Positions 53,058 through 63,660 of a stretch of 64,000 nt of DNA are shown one piece after another. Source of the stretch: Spirosoma taeanense (GTDB taxonomy: Bacteria > Bacteroidota > Bacteroidia > Cytophagales > Spirosomataceae); NCBI RefSeq assembly GCF_013127955.1, contig NZ_CP053435.1, positions 4,464,001 to 4,528,000 of the forward strand, read 5' to 3'. Under the pieces are notes generated by a model that made no database searches, was not told where the DNA came from, and saw nothing but the letters and a program-made list of their open reading frames with translations. The translations under genes and the position numbers were made by a program. Position 1 is the stretch's first letter, and the number at the start of each line of letters is the position of its first letter.

Positions 53058-54563
53058 TCAGGATTTAGTCCGGATGGCGTTTTGCCAGCCCTCGTAATAC
53101 ACTACGGTTTGTGATGCCCCGGCACCCGGCCTAAGGGTGTTACGTTGGGCGGTTAACGCTTCCAGATGGGCTAAATCCCTAAAGATGCCTTCTTTCAAAC
53201 CAGCCAGAAAGGCCGCTCCCTGGGCGGATACATCCGGCATCCCCTGGTTGATGACCAATTTCCCCAGTAGGTCCGCTAAGAATTGCAGCACGAAGCCGTT
53301 GGTCGTCAGTCCGCCGTTGACCGCCAGTTCCGCCAGCGATACACCCGTATCCCCTTCCATAGCCACGACAATGTCTTTGATCTGGTAGGGAATGGACTCC
53401 AGGGCTGCCCGCACCAGGTGGGCTTTTGTCGTGCTGAAGGTTATGCCCGATATGGACGCTTTACGCTCCATTTGCCAGTAGGGTGCCCCCAGGCCACTGA
53501 AGGCTGGAACCAGATACACGCCCCCATTGTCGGCTACGGATTGGGCCAGCGCTTCGGTTTCTGTACTGTGGGCAATCAGCTCCAGGCTGTTTTTCAGCCA
53601 TTCAATGGTCGCTCCACAGGTCACAATTACGCCCTCCAGCGCGTAGTCAACCAGCCGTTGGCCCGACCGGTCTTCCATGCTCCAGCAAATGGTGGATACC
53701 ATGCCGTGGCTCGATTCTTTAGGCTCCGGGCCAACGTTCATGATGATGGAACAACCCGTACCCAGAGTAGCCTTCGCCGTACCCGGAGCGAAACAGCCTT
53801 CCCCAAACGCTGCCGCGTGGGAGTCGCCAATCATGGCGGACAGACGAACCGGATGATCAAACAGTCCATTGAAGCAGGACTCCCCAAAATAGGCGGAGGA
53901 CGGTTTGGGCTCGGGCAGGTTCAAGCCTGACAAACCAAACGTGTTCAGTAGCTCGGTATCCCAGGTTAGCGTTTGTAGATTGAAAAACAGCGTCCGGGAT
54001 GCATTGGTGTAATCGGTATAGTAACTGGCTCCGCCTGTGAGTTTGTAAAGCAGCCAGCTATCCACGGTGCCGAAAAAGGCGTTGCCGTCGCGGATGGCCT
54101 GACTTACGTTTTCGATGTGTTCGGCCAGCCAGATCAGTTTAGTACCCGAGAAATAAGGGTCAATGAACAAACCGGTTTTGGCCCGAATCGTGGGTTCCAG
54201 TCCCTGGGCTTTGAGTCGTTCGCAAACGGAGATGGACCGCTTGCATTGCCACACAATAGCCTTGTAAAGCGGTTCACCCGCCCCATTCCAGACAACAAAC
54301 GTTTCGCGCTGGTTAGAAATACCCGCCACCATAATGTCGTGGGGTTTACCGCCCATGGCCGCAAACCCGCCCAGACACTTGCCTACCGAAGTCAGCACAT
54401 TGCGGTATATTTCTTCCGAGTCCTGTTCAACGTAACCGTCACCGTAATAATGGGTCTTGAGAGGTTCCGACGCCCGAACAACGACCTGACCGTCGGCATC
54501 AAAAATAAGCGTCTTGGTACTACTGGTTCCCTGGTCGATGGCCAGGATGAAAGGTGGCTTCAT
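53058..54563 (-). CDS. FGGY carbohydrate kinase, glycerol-kinase-like
   Basis: This 501-residue kinase phosphorylates a sugar or polyol with ATP. It follows glycerol kinase closely: FILAIDQGTSSTKTLIFD (phosphate 1 loop), GISNQRETFVVWN, AIVWQCKRS, GLFIDPYFSGTKL, TLGTGCSIIMN and AVNGGLTTNGFVLQFLADLL. Since it sits in an operon with a ribose-type ABC importer and transketolase, the substrate may be another short polyol or ketose rather than glycerol. 3 bases separate it from the permease. Confidence 0.92.
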   Translation of the reverse strand: MKPPFILAIDQGTSSTKTLIFDADGQVVVRASEPLKTHYYGDGYVEQDSEEIYRNVLTSVGKCLGGFAAMGGKPHDIMVAGISNQRETFVVWNGAGEPLYKAIVWQCKRSISVCERLKAQGLEPTIRAKTGLFIDPYFSGTKLIWLAEHIENVSQAIRDGNAFFGTVDSWLLYKLTGGASYYTDYTNASRTLFFNLQTLTWDTELLNTFGLSGLNLPEPKPSSAYFGESCFNGLFDHPVRLSAMIGDSHAAAFGEGCFAPGTAKATLGTGCSIIMNVGPEPKESSHGMVSTICWSMEDRSGQRLVDYALEGVIVTCGATIEWLKNSLELIAHSTETEALAQSVADNGGVYLVPAFSGLGAPYWQMERKASISGITFSTTKAHLVRAALESIPYQIKDIVVAMEGDTGVSLAELAVNGGLTTNGFVLQFLADLLGKLVINQGMPDVSAQGAAFLAGLKEGIFRDLAHLEALTAQRNTLRPGAGASQTVVYYEGWQNAIRTKS

Positions 54564-54566
54564 GTC

Positions 54567-55550
54567 CTATGCCTCGTTTTTTGCGTTCGATTTATCGATG
54601 ATGACGGCCAGCAGGATAACAAAACCTTTGACGACCTGCTGCCAGAAGGGCGATACGTTGAGTAGCACCAGACCATTGTTCAGGACGCCGATGATGATGG
54701 CCCCCTGTACCGTACCTAGAATGCTGCCCCGTCCGCCCGACAGCGAGGCCCCGCCAATCACGACGGCCGCAATGGAGTCCAGCTCATAGCTGATGCCAGC
54801 ATTAGGCTGGGCCGAATCGAGTCGGGACGTAACCAGCAATCCACCCACCGCAGCCAGTGCCCCGGAGAGGGTGTACACCATCAGCTTTGTGCGGGTGATA
54901 TTAACGCCCGACAACCGGGCCGCGCTTTCGCTGCCGCCAATGGCGTAGATGTACCTGCCGATACGGGTTTTATTAGTCAGCAAGACGGCCAGCGCGACAA
55001 TCAGCGCCGATACCCAGACGGGAACCGGAATGCCCAATAGCCAGCCGGTGCCGAGGTACGTAAACGACTCGCCCAGCCCGGTAATCGGGAAGCCTTCCGT
55101 CCAGAGCATAGTCAGGCCCCGGGCGATGGTGAGCATGGCCAGTGTTGCCACAAAGGGCGGCAAGTTGAAGCGGGTAATGGCCCAGCCATTAAACCAGCCC
55201 AGAACCGAGCCCGTCAGTATACCGACGACTATCGCTCCCAACAGGGTAAAGCCGATAAACAGGTTGGCACTAGGCAGGGGAATGCCGTTACGTAGCAGGC
55301 CCGCTGTGATGGCGCCCGCCAGGGCCAGCACCGAGCCAACGGATAAATCGATGCCCGCCGTCAGCACGACAAGCGTCATACCGGTGGAGATACAGACGTT
55401 GACCGAAATCTGCCGCAGTACGTTCCAGAAGTTGGCTACGGTCAGGAACTTATCGGATAGTATACTAAGGGCCAGACAAAGTACGAACAGCGCAATCAAG
55501 GACTGAAAACGCGTTAGGGCGGGCCGGTAGGTTTGTAGGGTTATGTTCAT
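54567..55550 (-). CDS. Ribose-type ABC transporter permease (RbsC-like)
   Basis: This protein is 327 residues from ATG 55550. The frame opens 20 codons earlier, inside a repeat, and those codons read unlike a permease. It has eight or more helices, with the family segments GMTLVVLTAGIDLSVGSVLA, NLPPFVATLAMLTIARGL, GGSESAARLSGVN and DSIAAVVIGGASLSGGRGS (the EAA-like region). It forms the membrane channel with the ATPase encoded just upstream. Its start is preceded by a large hairpin repeat. Confidence 0.95.
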   Translation of the reverse strand: MNITLQTYRPALTRFQSLIALFVLCLALSILSDKFLTVANFWNVLRQISVNVCISTGMTLVVLTAGIDLSVGSVLALAGAITAGLLRNGIPLPSANLFIGFTLLGAIVVGILTGSVLGWFNGWAITRFNLPPFVATLAMLTIARGLTMLWTEGFPITGLGESFTYLGTGWLLGIPVPVWVSALIVALAVLLTNKTRIGRYIYAIGGSESAARLSGVNITRTKLMVYTLSGALAAVGGLLVTSRLDSAQPNAGISYELDSIAAVVIGGASLSGGRGSILGTVQGAIIIGVLNNGLVLLNVSPFWQQVVKGFVILLAVIIDKSNAKNEA

Positions 55551-55560
55551 ATTGAGTAAT

Positions 55561-55633
55561 TGAGTGAATGAGCGATTGAGTGATTGAGCGAATTTTCTTC
55601 TTCCACTCAATCACTCAATCGCTCATTCACTCA
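55561..55633. repeat. 28-bp perfect inverted repeat built of TGAGYGAW octamers
   Basis: The arms 55561-55588 and 55606-55633 are fully complementary, with a 17-base loop. Each is made of 8-base units such as TGAGTGAA, TGAGCGAT and TGAGTGAT. The last codons of the ABC ATPase (MSE and TGA, 55623-55634) lie within the right arm. It should form a strong hairpin in the operon mRNA between ATPase and permease. A related copy is at 57174-57247. Confidence 0.9.
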
Positions 55634-57149
55634 TTGATTTAGGAATTGCGGCTTTCAGAATGTCGTCCGGTCGGTGTTCCGATTCGGTGGCGTCCTTCAG
55701 GCTCAGGTCGGCCGTCAGCACGCCCTCGCTCATGACCAGAATCCGGTCGGCAATGGCCAGCAGTTCCGGTATTTCGGAGGATACCACCAGCAGGCCCATC
55801 CCATCGGTAGCTAGTTGCGCAATGAGTTTATAGATTTCGTTCTTAGCGTTTACGTCGATGCCGCGGGTGGGCTCATCGAGCATCAGGAGCTTGGGCCCGG
55901 TCGCGAGCCATTTTGACAAGACGATTTTTTGCTGGTTGCCCCCGCTCAGGTTTTTAGCCTTTTGTTTCTCCGAGGAGGTTTTGATGCGTAAATCGTGGAT
56001 ATACTTCTTCGCCAGCGCAGTCTCCTTCGCCTGGTTCAGGAAGCCGCTTTGCTCAATGGCATCCAGGGCGGTCAGGCTGATATTGGTTTGCACGTCCAGG
56101 TCCAGCACCAGACCATCGCGCTTGCGGTCCTCGGGAACCAGCGCCAGCCCCGCCCGGATGGATTCACCCGGCGCTTTGAGTTGGACAGGCTGCCCATCGA
56201 GCCGAACGTTGCCGCTGCTACGTTTCGGGTAGAGGCCAAAGAGGGTTTCGAGCAGTTCGGTCCGGCCCGCGCCCATCAACCCAAACAGGCCGACTACCTC
56301 GCCCCGCCCGACTGTAAAGGAAAGGTTCTTTAGCTGAAAATCGCCTGTCCGGACCGGATACGTAAGGCAAAGGTTTTCGACCGTCAGTAATGGTTGATAC
56401 GTAACGCCAGCCGTTTGCCGCCGGATAATCTGTACATCCCGGCCAACCATTTTTCGAATCAGACTGTCGTGGTCAATCCCCTGCATCTCGCCCGATTCGA
56501 TGGATTTGCCGTCGCGGAGCACCACGTAGCGGTCGGCGATGGTAAACAGTTCGTCCAGTTTGTGGGAGATATACACAATCGCTTTTCCCTTTCGGCGCAA
56601 GTCGGCGATAATGCGAAAAAGCACTGCTACCTCGCTTTCACTGATGGCCGAGGTGGGCTCATCCATGATGATGACTTCCGACTCTTCCAGCAAGGCTTTG
56701 GCAATTTCAACTACCTGTTGCTGGCCTACCTTTAACTGGACAACCGGCGTATCCGGGTCGAGCGAAAGCTTGAGGTCATCGAGTAGCTGACGCGTTTTCT
56801 CGCGCATCGCTTTTTTGTCGAGCGTACCCCAGCGGGTAGTCAACTCCCGGCCCAGAAAGATATTTTCGGTGATGGTCAGGTACGGAATCAGGGCGAGTTC
56901 CTGATGAATGATGGCAATGCCTGCCGCCTGCGCTTCGCGGATGGAGCCAAACCGAATCGTCTGCCCCTTGAACCGAATCTGGCCTTCGTAATCCGTGTAC
57001 ACCCCGGAGAGTATCTTCATCAGGGTCGATTTTCCCGCGCCGTTTTCACCAATAACGGCCGTAACCTGACCAGCGGCAAACGCTAGGCATACCCCGTCCA
57101 GCGCCGTAACGCCCGCAAATCGTTTGGTTATGTTCTCGGCGACTAACAT
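55623..57149 (-). CDS. Ribose-type ABC transporter ATPase with two nucleotide-binding domains (RbsA-like)
   Basis: This 508-residue protein has Walker A GENGAGKST, signature LKVGQQQVVEIAKALL and Walker B VIIMDEPTSAI in the first half. In the second half it has the degenerate GLMGAGRTELL loop, LSGGNQQKIVLSKWL and LLMLDEPTRGIDV. This is the class of sugar importers with fused ATPase halves. Its end (AIPKSMSE) is formed by an inserted repeat. It energises uptake together with the permease. Confidence 0.96.
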   Translation of the reverse strand: MLVAENITKRFAGVTALDGVCLAFAAGQVTAVIGENGAGKSTLMKILSGVYTDYEGQIRFKGQTIRFGSIREAQAAGIAIIHQELALIPYLTITENIFLGRELTTRWGTLDKKAMREKTRQLLDDLKLSLDPDTPVVQLKVGQQQVVEIAKALLEESEVIIMDEPTSAISESEVAVLFRIIADLRRKGKAIVYISHKLDELFTIADRYVVLRDGKSIESGEMQGIDHDSLIRKMVGRDVQIIRRQTAGVTYQPLLTVENLCLTYPVRTGDFQLKNLSFTVGRGEVVGLFGLMGAGRTELLETLFGLYPKRSSGNVRLDGQPVQLKAPGESIRAGLALVPEDRKRDGLVLDLDVQTNISLTALDAIEQSGFLNQAKETALAKKYIHDLRIKTSSEKQKAKNLSGGNQQKIVLSKWLATGPKLLMLDEPTRGIDVNAKNEIYKLIAQLATDGMGLLVVSSEIPELLAIADRILVMSEGVLTADLSLKDATESEHRPDDILKAAIPKSMSE

Positions 57150-57173
57150 AGGTGAAATCGGACCGCCGAAGCG

Positions 57174-57247
57174 GAGTGAATGAGTGAAAGAGCGAATGAG
57201 TGATTGAGTGAACCGTCTGAAAACTCACTCAATCGCTCATTCACTCA
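57174..57247. repeat. Second TGAGYGAW hairpin repeat (imperfect)
   Basis: The arms about 57189-57210 and 57226-57247 pair over 22 bases with three mismatches and a 15-base loop; an extra left segment (57174-57188) continues the octamer pattern. The right arm is the same 20 bases as in the repeat at 55614-55633. The stop codon of the DUF2291 gene (57241-57243) lies in this arm. Confidence 0.85.
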
Positions 57248-57870
57248 ATTATAATTGGTATCATGGTCAGGTTGTCCAGGTGCAAATGCGCTCGGTTGAG
57301 TTCCATTGCGCCGATGAACGAAAGCTTTTTGCCGGGTGCGGCATTGGCCTTCAGCGTTGGTACGATCTGGTTCCGGATGATCTCGTCAAGCTCAGCCGAG
57401 ACGCTGTTGAGATCGGTGGTGTTATCAAACTCGGTGATGTTGATTAAACCCGACGCATCTCGGGCCGCATTACCGAAGATGTACTCCGTGGCGAGGTGGA
57501 CGGTCTCTCCGGATGCCAGCGATACTGTAACATCATTCGGCCCAACAGTGGTAACGGTTCCCTCGCCCTTGACCAGAAAATAGCGGATATTCCCGATACC
57601 CAATGCGTGCGAGTACTGATTGAAGGCTTTCTCTTGGTCCGTTTTCAGGAGTGACAGCAGCGTAGCCAGGTCCGTCGCCAAGCGAGGAGCCGCTGGTAGT
57701 AGTTTGGCATTCCAGAAGGTTTGGGCGTACGGAGCAGCCGCAAACGCTGATTTGCCCGCGCCGGTTACGCCGGCCGCTTTTACCTCATCGAGCCGTTTGA
57801 AGTAAACGGAGTTATAAGCCATTAGCCCCAGCAGCACCACCCCAATAGCGTACTTTACCGTCTTGTTCAT
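57241..57870 (-). CDS. DUF2291 protein of sugar ABC transporter operons
   Basis: This 209-residue protein has an N-terminal membrane anchor (AIGVVLLGLMAYNSVYF) and then a periplasmic domain (AAPYAQTFWNAKLLPAA, ATEYIFGNAARDASGLINI, SFIGAMELNRAHLHL). It matches DUF2291, which is found beside ribose-type ABC importers and is thought to be an accessory lipoprotein or anchor. Its start overlaps the binding-protein stop by 4 bases. A hairpin repeat begins at its stop. Confidence 0.88.
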   Translation of the reverse strand: MNKTVKYAIGVVLLGLMAYNSVYFKRLDEVKAAGVTGAGKSAFAAAPYAQTFWNAKLLPAAPRLATDLATLLSLLKTDQEKAFNQYSHALGIGNIRYFLVKGEGTVTTVGPNDVTVSLASGETVHLATEYIFGNAARDASGLINITEFDNTTDLNSVSAELDEIIRNQIVPTLKANAAPGKKLSFIGAMELNRAHLHLDNLTMIPIIIE

Positions 57871-58814
57871 AGTCTGGCCGGGGTCTGGTAGTCGGAAATA
57901 TTCTGCTGCGTCACCAGTTCAACGGCTACCGGCACCCGCTGGGCAAAATCACGCTTGCCGTTGAAGTATTCATCCGCGTATTGGGCAGCTGTTTTGGCCA
58001 TCGTCTGGGGCGATTGCAGACCCGTTGCCTTGATCTTGCGGTCGCGAATCGAGTTCATGACGTCGTCGGCCCCGTCGAAGCCGTACACGCCCACCTCCTT
58101 TTGTTTGCCGGCTGCGACCAGCGCCTGATATGCGCCCATCGCCATCGCATCATTGCCGCAGAACACCGCGTCGATATCCGGGTGGGCCTGCAGAATGGAT
58201 TCGAGCACTTCCAGCGCCTTATTGCGATCGAAATCGGCGCTTTGCTGGGCTACCATCTTCAGGCCCGGATAGCGATCAACGACGCTGTGAAAGCCCTTCG
58301 AGCGATTCCACGTATTGTTGTCGCCTACCAGCCCCAAGATTTCTACGTAATTTCCCCTCTTGTTCAGCGCCTGCACGAAGTTTACGCCGAGAGCCACGCA
58401 GCCGGAGTAGTTATCCGACAGAATCTGCGAGGTCGCAACGCTGGATGAGTTCACCTCGCGGTCCATGCAGAACACAGGAATGCCCGCTTCCTTCGCTTTC
58501 ATGACGTTCACGATAGAGCCATCCGAATCGGTGGGGTTGAGCAGGATGGCGTTGAATCCTGACACGATGGCGTTCTCGAAATGGTCGGCTTCCAGCGAGG
58601 TGTTGTTCTGCGAATCGAAGATTTTGGCTTCGTAGCCGAGCGCTTTGGCTTCGGCAGCCGCCGTTTCGGCCAGCACCACAAACCAGGGATTGTTGAGCGT
58701 GGAGACAATGACGGCTACCTTCTTAGGCCCATTCTTATCCGATCTGGACGTACAGCTCCCAACCGCAAGCAGGACGAAAAGCAGCCAGGCAGTGAGTATT
58801 CCCTGTTTTTTCAT
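57867..58814 (-). CDS. Ribose-type ABC transporter substrate-binding lipoprotein
   Basis: This 315-residue protein has a lipobox (LLAVGSCTSRS) and the type 1 periplasmic-binding fold: VAVIVSTLNNPWFVVLAETA, ILLNPTDSDGSI, GIPVFCMDREVN, ILQAHPDIDAVFCGND and VYGFDGADDVM. These follow the RbsB pattern. The ligand is probably a pentose or similar small sugar. It lies 12 bases after the first Sde182-like gene and overlaps DUF2291 by 4 bases. Confidence 0.95.
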   Translation of the reverse strand: MKKQGILTAWLLFVLLAVGSCTSRSDKNGPKKVAVIVSTLNNPWFVVLAETAAAEAKALGYEAKIFDSQNNTSLEADHFENAIVSGFNAILLNPTDSDGSIVNVMKAKEAGIPVFCMDREVNSSSVATSQILSDNYSGCVALGVNFVQALNKRGNYVEILGLVGDNNTWNRSKGFHSVVDRYPGLKMVAQQSADFDRNKALEVLESILQAHPDIDAVFCGNDAMAMGAYQALVAAGKQKEVGVYGFDGADDVMNSIRDRKIKATGLQSPQTMAKTAAQYADEYFNGKRDFAQRVPVAVELVTQQNISDYQTPARL

Positions 58815-58826
58815 GCGCGTTCAGGG

Positions 58827-60257
<1,431 letters not shown>

Positions 60258-60281
60258 GAGGTTTAGGTAGTTGGGGTGGCT

Positions 60282-61751
60282 TTAGGGCACTACGGTTACG
60301 ATTACCCGTTTGTAACGCGTTAAGGCAGGAGTACCCTTATCAGTTACTTTCAGAATGAAATGAATCGTTTGCGGGCTCGTTACGGTCGGGGCAATAGGCC
60401 GGGCTTCGTAGATGTTCGAAACAAAATTCTCGTAGTTGACCACCCCCTGGTACGTACCTGCTTCGGGATACTGCATCCAGCGGAAACTCATCGAATCGCC
60501 GTCGGGGTCCGTCGATTCGGAGGCCCGCAGGTAAAATTGCTCGCCCGATTTGACGGTCAGATTTTCGGGGTGCGACAGCCGGGGAACGGGTGGGTGATTA
60601 GCCTCCTTGTAGGGTTTGGTACACCAGTCCATACGGGCGGCAAAATCGTTCTGGAATTCCGTACGCCACCGCCAGATGGTGGCCTGAAGGCTCTTTTTGG
60701 CCGTAGGCTGTTTGGTTTCCGGCGGGGGCATAAAGGTTCTTGGGGTCAGAACCGAGTCCGCTGAATTCGTCCAGATAGGGCGCGTTTCGGGCTCTTCGGC
60801 CGGCGCACTGGCGGGCTTATTACGGCTGGCGATTAACGTAGGCTGTTGCAGGACGTAACGACCACCCCAGCCGCCCCAGTCGGGGTGCTCTGGTGCGTTC
60901 AGACCATTCGGAATCAACCCCAGAAAAGACGGGGTGTCCCCTTCCATCCCAAAGGCTACGTCGGGATACAGTGCCCCCAGTGGTCCATGCCCCTGCTGAA
61001 TGTGTTCGACCAGCCAGGCATCGCTGGCGTACTCCGGATGCGTGCCCGGTTCGCCCGTGTTGATCCCGCGCCAGGTAGCGTGTTCGTAGCCATAGCCAGG
61101 GCTCACCACATAAAACACGCTCGGAAAGGTCTTCCGAATCCAGGGGCCGCTGTCGTCCTGATCGGAAATGGTATAGACCCGCAGTTTGCGGTACAGCCGC
61201 TCGGCCTGCTCGGGTGTGCGGGTTTTCTGAATGGTCCGGAGGGCCTGCGCCAGTGTATTTACACCACCCCAGACCGACACCCATAGCGGCCGGTCCGGTC
61301 CGCCGGTGCGGTCGGGTTTTTCCAGTTGCCGGATAATCCAGTTCGACCCTTCCGAGTCTTTGCCCTCACCCACACCACCCATGCCATACACGGGTAACCC
61401 TTTTTTGATAACCGTTTTCAGAACCTGCGCAGTTGGATAGCCCGGTTCATGTTTCAGCAGATTAGGCTGCACTTTCCCATAGGCGTCCACGATCCGGTGA
61501 ATGGTTTCGGGAGCCACGCGTTTTTGCAGGTGAATGGAGGTAGTCGCCACCAGCCCTTCAATATCAATCAGATTGGCATACGTAAGCAGGCGAACCAGCG
61601 ACTGCGAATCGTCGGGTTCGTTCTCAATATCAGTCAGCACCACTAGTCTCGGCTTTTGGCTGGGTGTCTGGGCCACGCTAGGCCCAGACTGCCCCATAGT
61701 CGGTAGCAGGGCCATTAGAAAAAGAACTACGAACAGATAAGCAGGTTTCAT
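60282..61751 (-). CDS. Sde182/DUF1593 nucleoside-hydrolase-like exoprotein, copy 1
   Basis: This 489-residue protein has a signal peptide (VLFLMALLPTMGQ). It has the same layout as copy 2: [51 protein letters not shown] and a C-domain with ESTDPDGDSMSFRWM. A Pro/Ala-rich insert near residues 310-350 is absent from copy 2. The two lie head to tail (24-base gap), which suggests an old tandem duplication with different substrate ranges. Confidence 0.9.
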   Translation of the reverse strand: MKPAYLFVVLFLMALLPTMGQSGPSVAQTPSQKPRLVVLTDIENEPDDSQSLVRLLTYANLIDIEGLVATTSIHLQKRVAPETIHRIVDAYGKVQPNLLKHEPGYPTAQVLKTVIKKGLPVYGMGGVGEGKDSEGSNWIIRQLEKPDRTGGPDRPLWVSVWGGVNTLAQALRTIQKTRTPEQAERLYRKLRVYTISDQDDSGPWIRKTFPSVFYVVSPGYGYEHATWRGINTGEPGTHPEYASDAWLVEHIQQGHGPLGALYPDVAFGMEGDTPSFLGLIPNGLNAPEHPDWGGWGGRYVLQQPTLIASRNKPASAPAEEPETRPIWTNSADSVLTPRTFMPPPETKQPTAKKSLQATIWRWRTEFQNDFAARMDWCTKPYKEANHPPVPRLSHPENLTVKSGEQFYLRASESTDPDGDSMSFRWMQYPEAGTYQGVVNYENFVSNIYEARPIAPTVTSPQTIHFILKVTDKGTPALTRYKRVIVTVVP

Positions 61752-61778
61752 AAGGTTTAAGAAATAGCGATTCAGGGA

Positions 61779-62750
61779 TTACCGACCCAGTAAGGTCAGC
61801 GCTTCCTGAGCAATGCCGTTTTCAGATAAGCCGTAGTGGTTAAAAATCTCCACCTGCGAGCCGGTAACGGTGTATTCATCCGGAATACCCATGATGTTGA
61901 AGCGGTTGCGGAATCCATTCATCATCAGGAATGACGCGCAGGCTTCGCCTAACCCACCATATACGCTATGCTCTTCGACCGTCAGAATGGGGCAGCCTTT
62001 GGCCGCTACGGTAGCCAGCAGATCGCAGTCGAGCGGCTTGATGGTGTGCATGCTGATAACCGTCGCGCGGATGCCGTGGGTTTGTTCCAACTGGCGGGCG
62101 GCCAGCAGGGCCGGATAAACCGTTTCGCCGGTGGCTACCAGCACCAAATCATCGCCCTCGCTGACCACACGGCCTTTGCCAAACAGAAACTCTTTATTTT
62201 CTTCCGACAGCAGGGGCATCGGCTTTTTGCCAAACCGAATGTAAACAGGGGTGTTCAGTTGAGCCGCCTGCCGGATGGCCTGCTCCGTCTCAAAGTTGTC
62301 GGCTGGGGCCACAATGGTCAGGTTATGCACGGCGCGCAGGGCGGCAAAATCGTGCAGGCTGTGGTGGGTTGACCCTAAAGCCCCGTAGCTGACGCCCGCG
62401 CTGATACCAATCAGCCGCACCGGGTTGTTGGAGTAGGCAACGTCGGTTTTGATCTGCTCAAACGAGCGGGCTGTCAGAAAGCAGGCGGGCGATACGGCAA
62501 ACACATTCTTGCCCGTTGATGCCAGACCGGCCGCTACGCCCACCAGGTTTTGTTCGGCGATGCCAATTTCGACTACTTGCTTCGGGTATTTCTGCGCGAA
62601 GGGCACGAGCTTGCCCGACCCCCGCGAATCGCTAGTGACCACCAGCAGGTTACGGTCGGTAGCCGCTAATTCCTGCAGGGTACTGGAAAAAACATCCAGA
62701 TTGGCCTGCCCCGCTTTTGTGTCCGTTATGACGGTTGTTACATCTCCCAT
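61779..62750 (-). CDS. Transketolase, C-terminal half (pyrimidine-binding and C domains)
   Basis: This 323-residue protein has the PYR-domain segments LLVVTSDSRGSGKLVPFAQK, VEIGIAEQNLVGVAAGLA, STHHSLHDFAALRAVHNL and VYIRFGKKPMP. The C domain is TVEEHSVYGGLGEACASFL. The catalytic Glu (IAEQN) is present. With the N half encoded 12 bases upstream it should form a two-subunit transketolase that moves two-carbon units between sugar phosphates in the cytoplasm. Confidence 0.95.
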   Translation of the reverse strand: MGDVTTVITDTKAGQANLDVFSSTLQELAATDRNLLVVTSDSRGSGKLVPFAQKYPKQVVEIGIAEQNLVGVAAGLASTGKNVFAVSPACFLTARSFEQIKTDVAYSNNPVRLIGISAGVSYGALGSTHHSLHDFAALRAVHNLTIVAPADNFETEQAIRQAAQLNTPVYIRFGKKPMPLLSEENKEFLFGKGRVVSEGDDLVLVATGETVYPALLAARQLEQTHGIRATVISMHTIKPLDCDLLATVAAKGCPILTVEEHSVYGGLGEACASFLMMNGFRNRFNIMGIPDEYTVTGSQVEIFNHYGLSENGIAQEALTLLGR

Positions 62751-62762
62751 GATGTGTATCGC

Positions 62763-63590
62763 TTATGCCAAAGCCAGGGCTGCCTCTTCCAGCTCGTCCA
62801 GAGCCTGAGCGTATTGTTCCGAATTAGGTACGCCATGGTGCCATTTCAATTGCCCCTCCATGAAACTGACGCCCTTGCCTTTTACAGTATGGGCAATAAT
62901 TAGGCTTGGTTTGCCGGGTGCAAACGGCAAGGCATCAAAGACTTCCTGCAAGGCCGCCAGATCATGCCCGTCAACGTGCCGTACTGACCATCCGAACGCT
63001 TCAAATTTTTGATCGAGCGGGTCGGTATTGCACACGTCGGCCGTTGACCCTGAAATCTGCAGGGTGTTTTTGTCGACGATGGCGCAGAGATTATCCAATT
63101 TATAATGCGATGCCAGCAGGGCAGCTTCCCAGTTGGAGCCTTCGGGCAGCTCGCCGTCGCCCAGCAACGTAAACACGCGGTAGTCCAGCTCATCCAGTTT
63201 GGCCGACAGCGCCGTTCCCACACTCAGGGCCAGGCCGTGCCCCAGCGAACCGGTGTTTTGCTCGATGCCCTTAATCTTACGGGTCGGGTGGCCGATGTAG
63301 TGCGATTTATACTGACACAGCGTCTCCAGATCCGATTCCGGGAAAAAGCCTTTATCGGCCAGCACGACGTAAAGGGCCTCTACCGTATGGCCTTTACTCT
63401 GGATATACCGGTCGCGGGTGGGCGAACCAAACGTTTCCGGACTGACTCTGAGTACGTTGTTATACAACACATTCAGGATGTCGACGCAGGACAGGCTGCC
63501 ACCTGTGTGTCCGGCTTTCGCTCCGACTATATACTTCAGAATATTCCGGCGGTACTGCACCGACTTTTGGGCTAATTCATTGACATTCAT
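62763..63590 (-). CDS. Transketolase, N-terminal half (thiamine diphosphate-binding)
   Basis: This 275-residue protein has a thiamine diphosphate/metal motif GDGELPEGSNWEAALLASHY (GDG...N), with AGHTGGSLSCVDILNVLY, IGHPTRKIKGIEQNTGSLGH, VDGHDLAALQE and IIAHTVKGKGVSFME. It has no pyrimidine domain, which is carried by the next gene. It is the first gene of the ten-gene operon, 70 bases after the esterase-like gene. Confidence 0.95.
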   Translation of the reverse strand: MNVNELAQKSVQYRRNILKYIVGAKAGHTGGSLSCVDILNVLYNNVLRVSPETFGSPTRDRYIQSKGHTVEALYVVLADKGFFPESDLETLCQYKSHYIGHPTRKIKGIEQNTGSLGHGLALSVGTALSAKLDELDYRVFTLLGDGELPEGSNWEAALLASHYKLDNLCAIVDKNTLQISGSTADVCNTDPLDQKFEAFGWSVRHVDGHDLAALQEVFDALPFAPGKPSLIIAHTVKGKGVSFMEGQLKWHHGVPNSEQYAQALDELEEAALALA

Positions 63591-63660
63591 GCCGTGATGC
63601 TGAAAGAATTTATCTGGAGTTGCAAAAGATTTCCTGGACGGTTCGGCAAGGAATTTCCTT

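Noticed and set aside
53283-53930. 215-codon plus-strand frame across the FGGY kinase
   Set aside because: Shadow of a conserved kinase; low-complexity His/Arg-rich translation.
55561-55633. CRISPR-like repeat
   Set aside because: The units are 8 bases, contiguous and arranged as one inverted repeat, with no spacers or cas genes.
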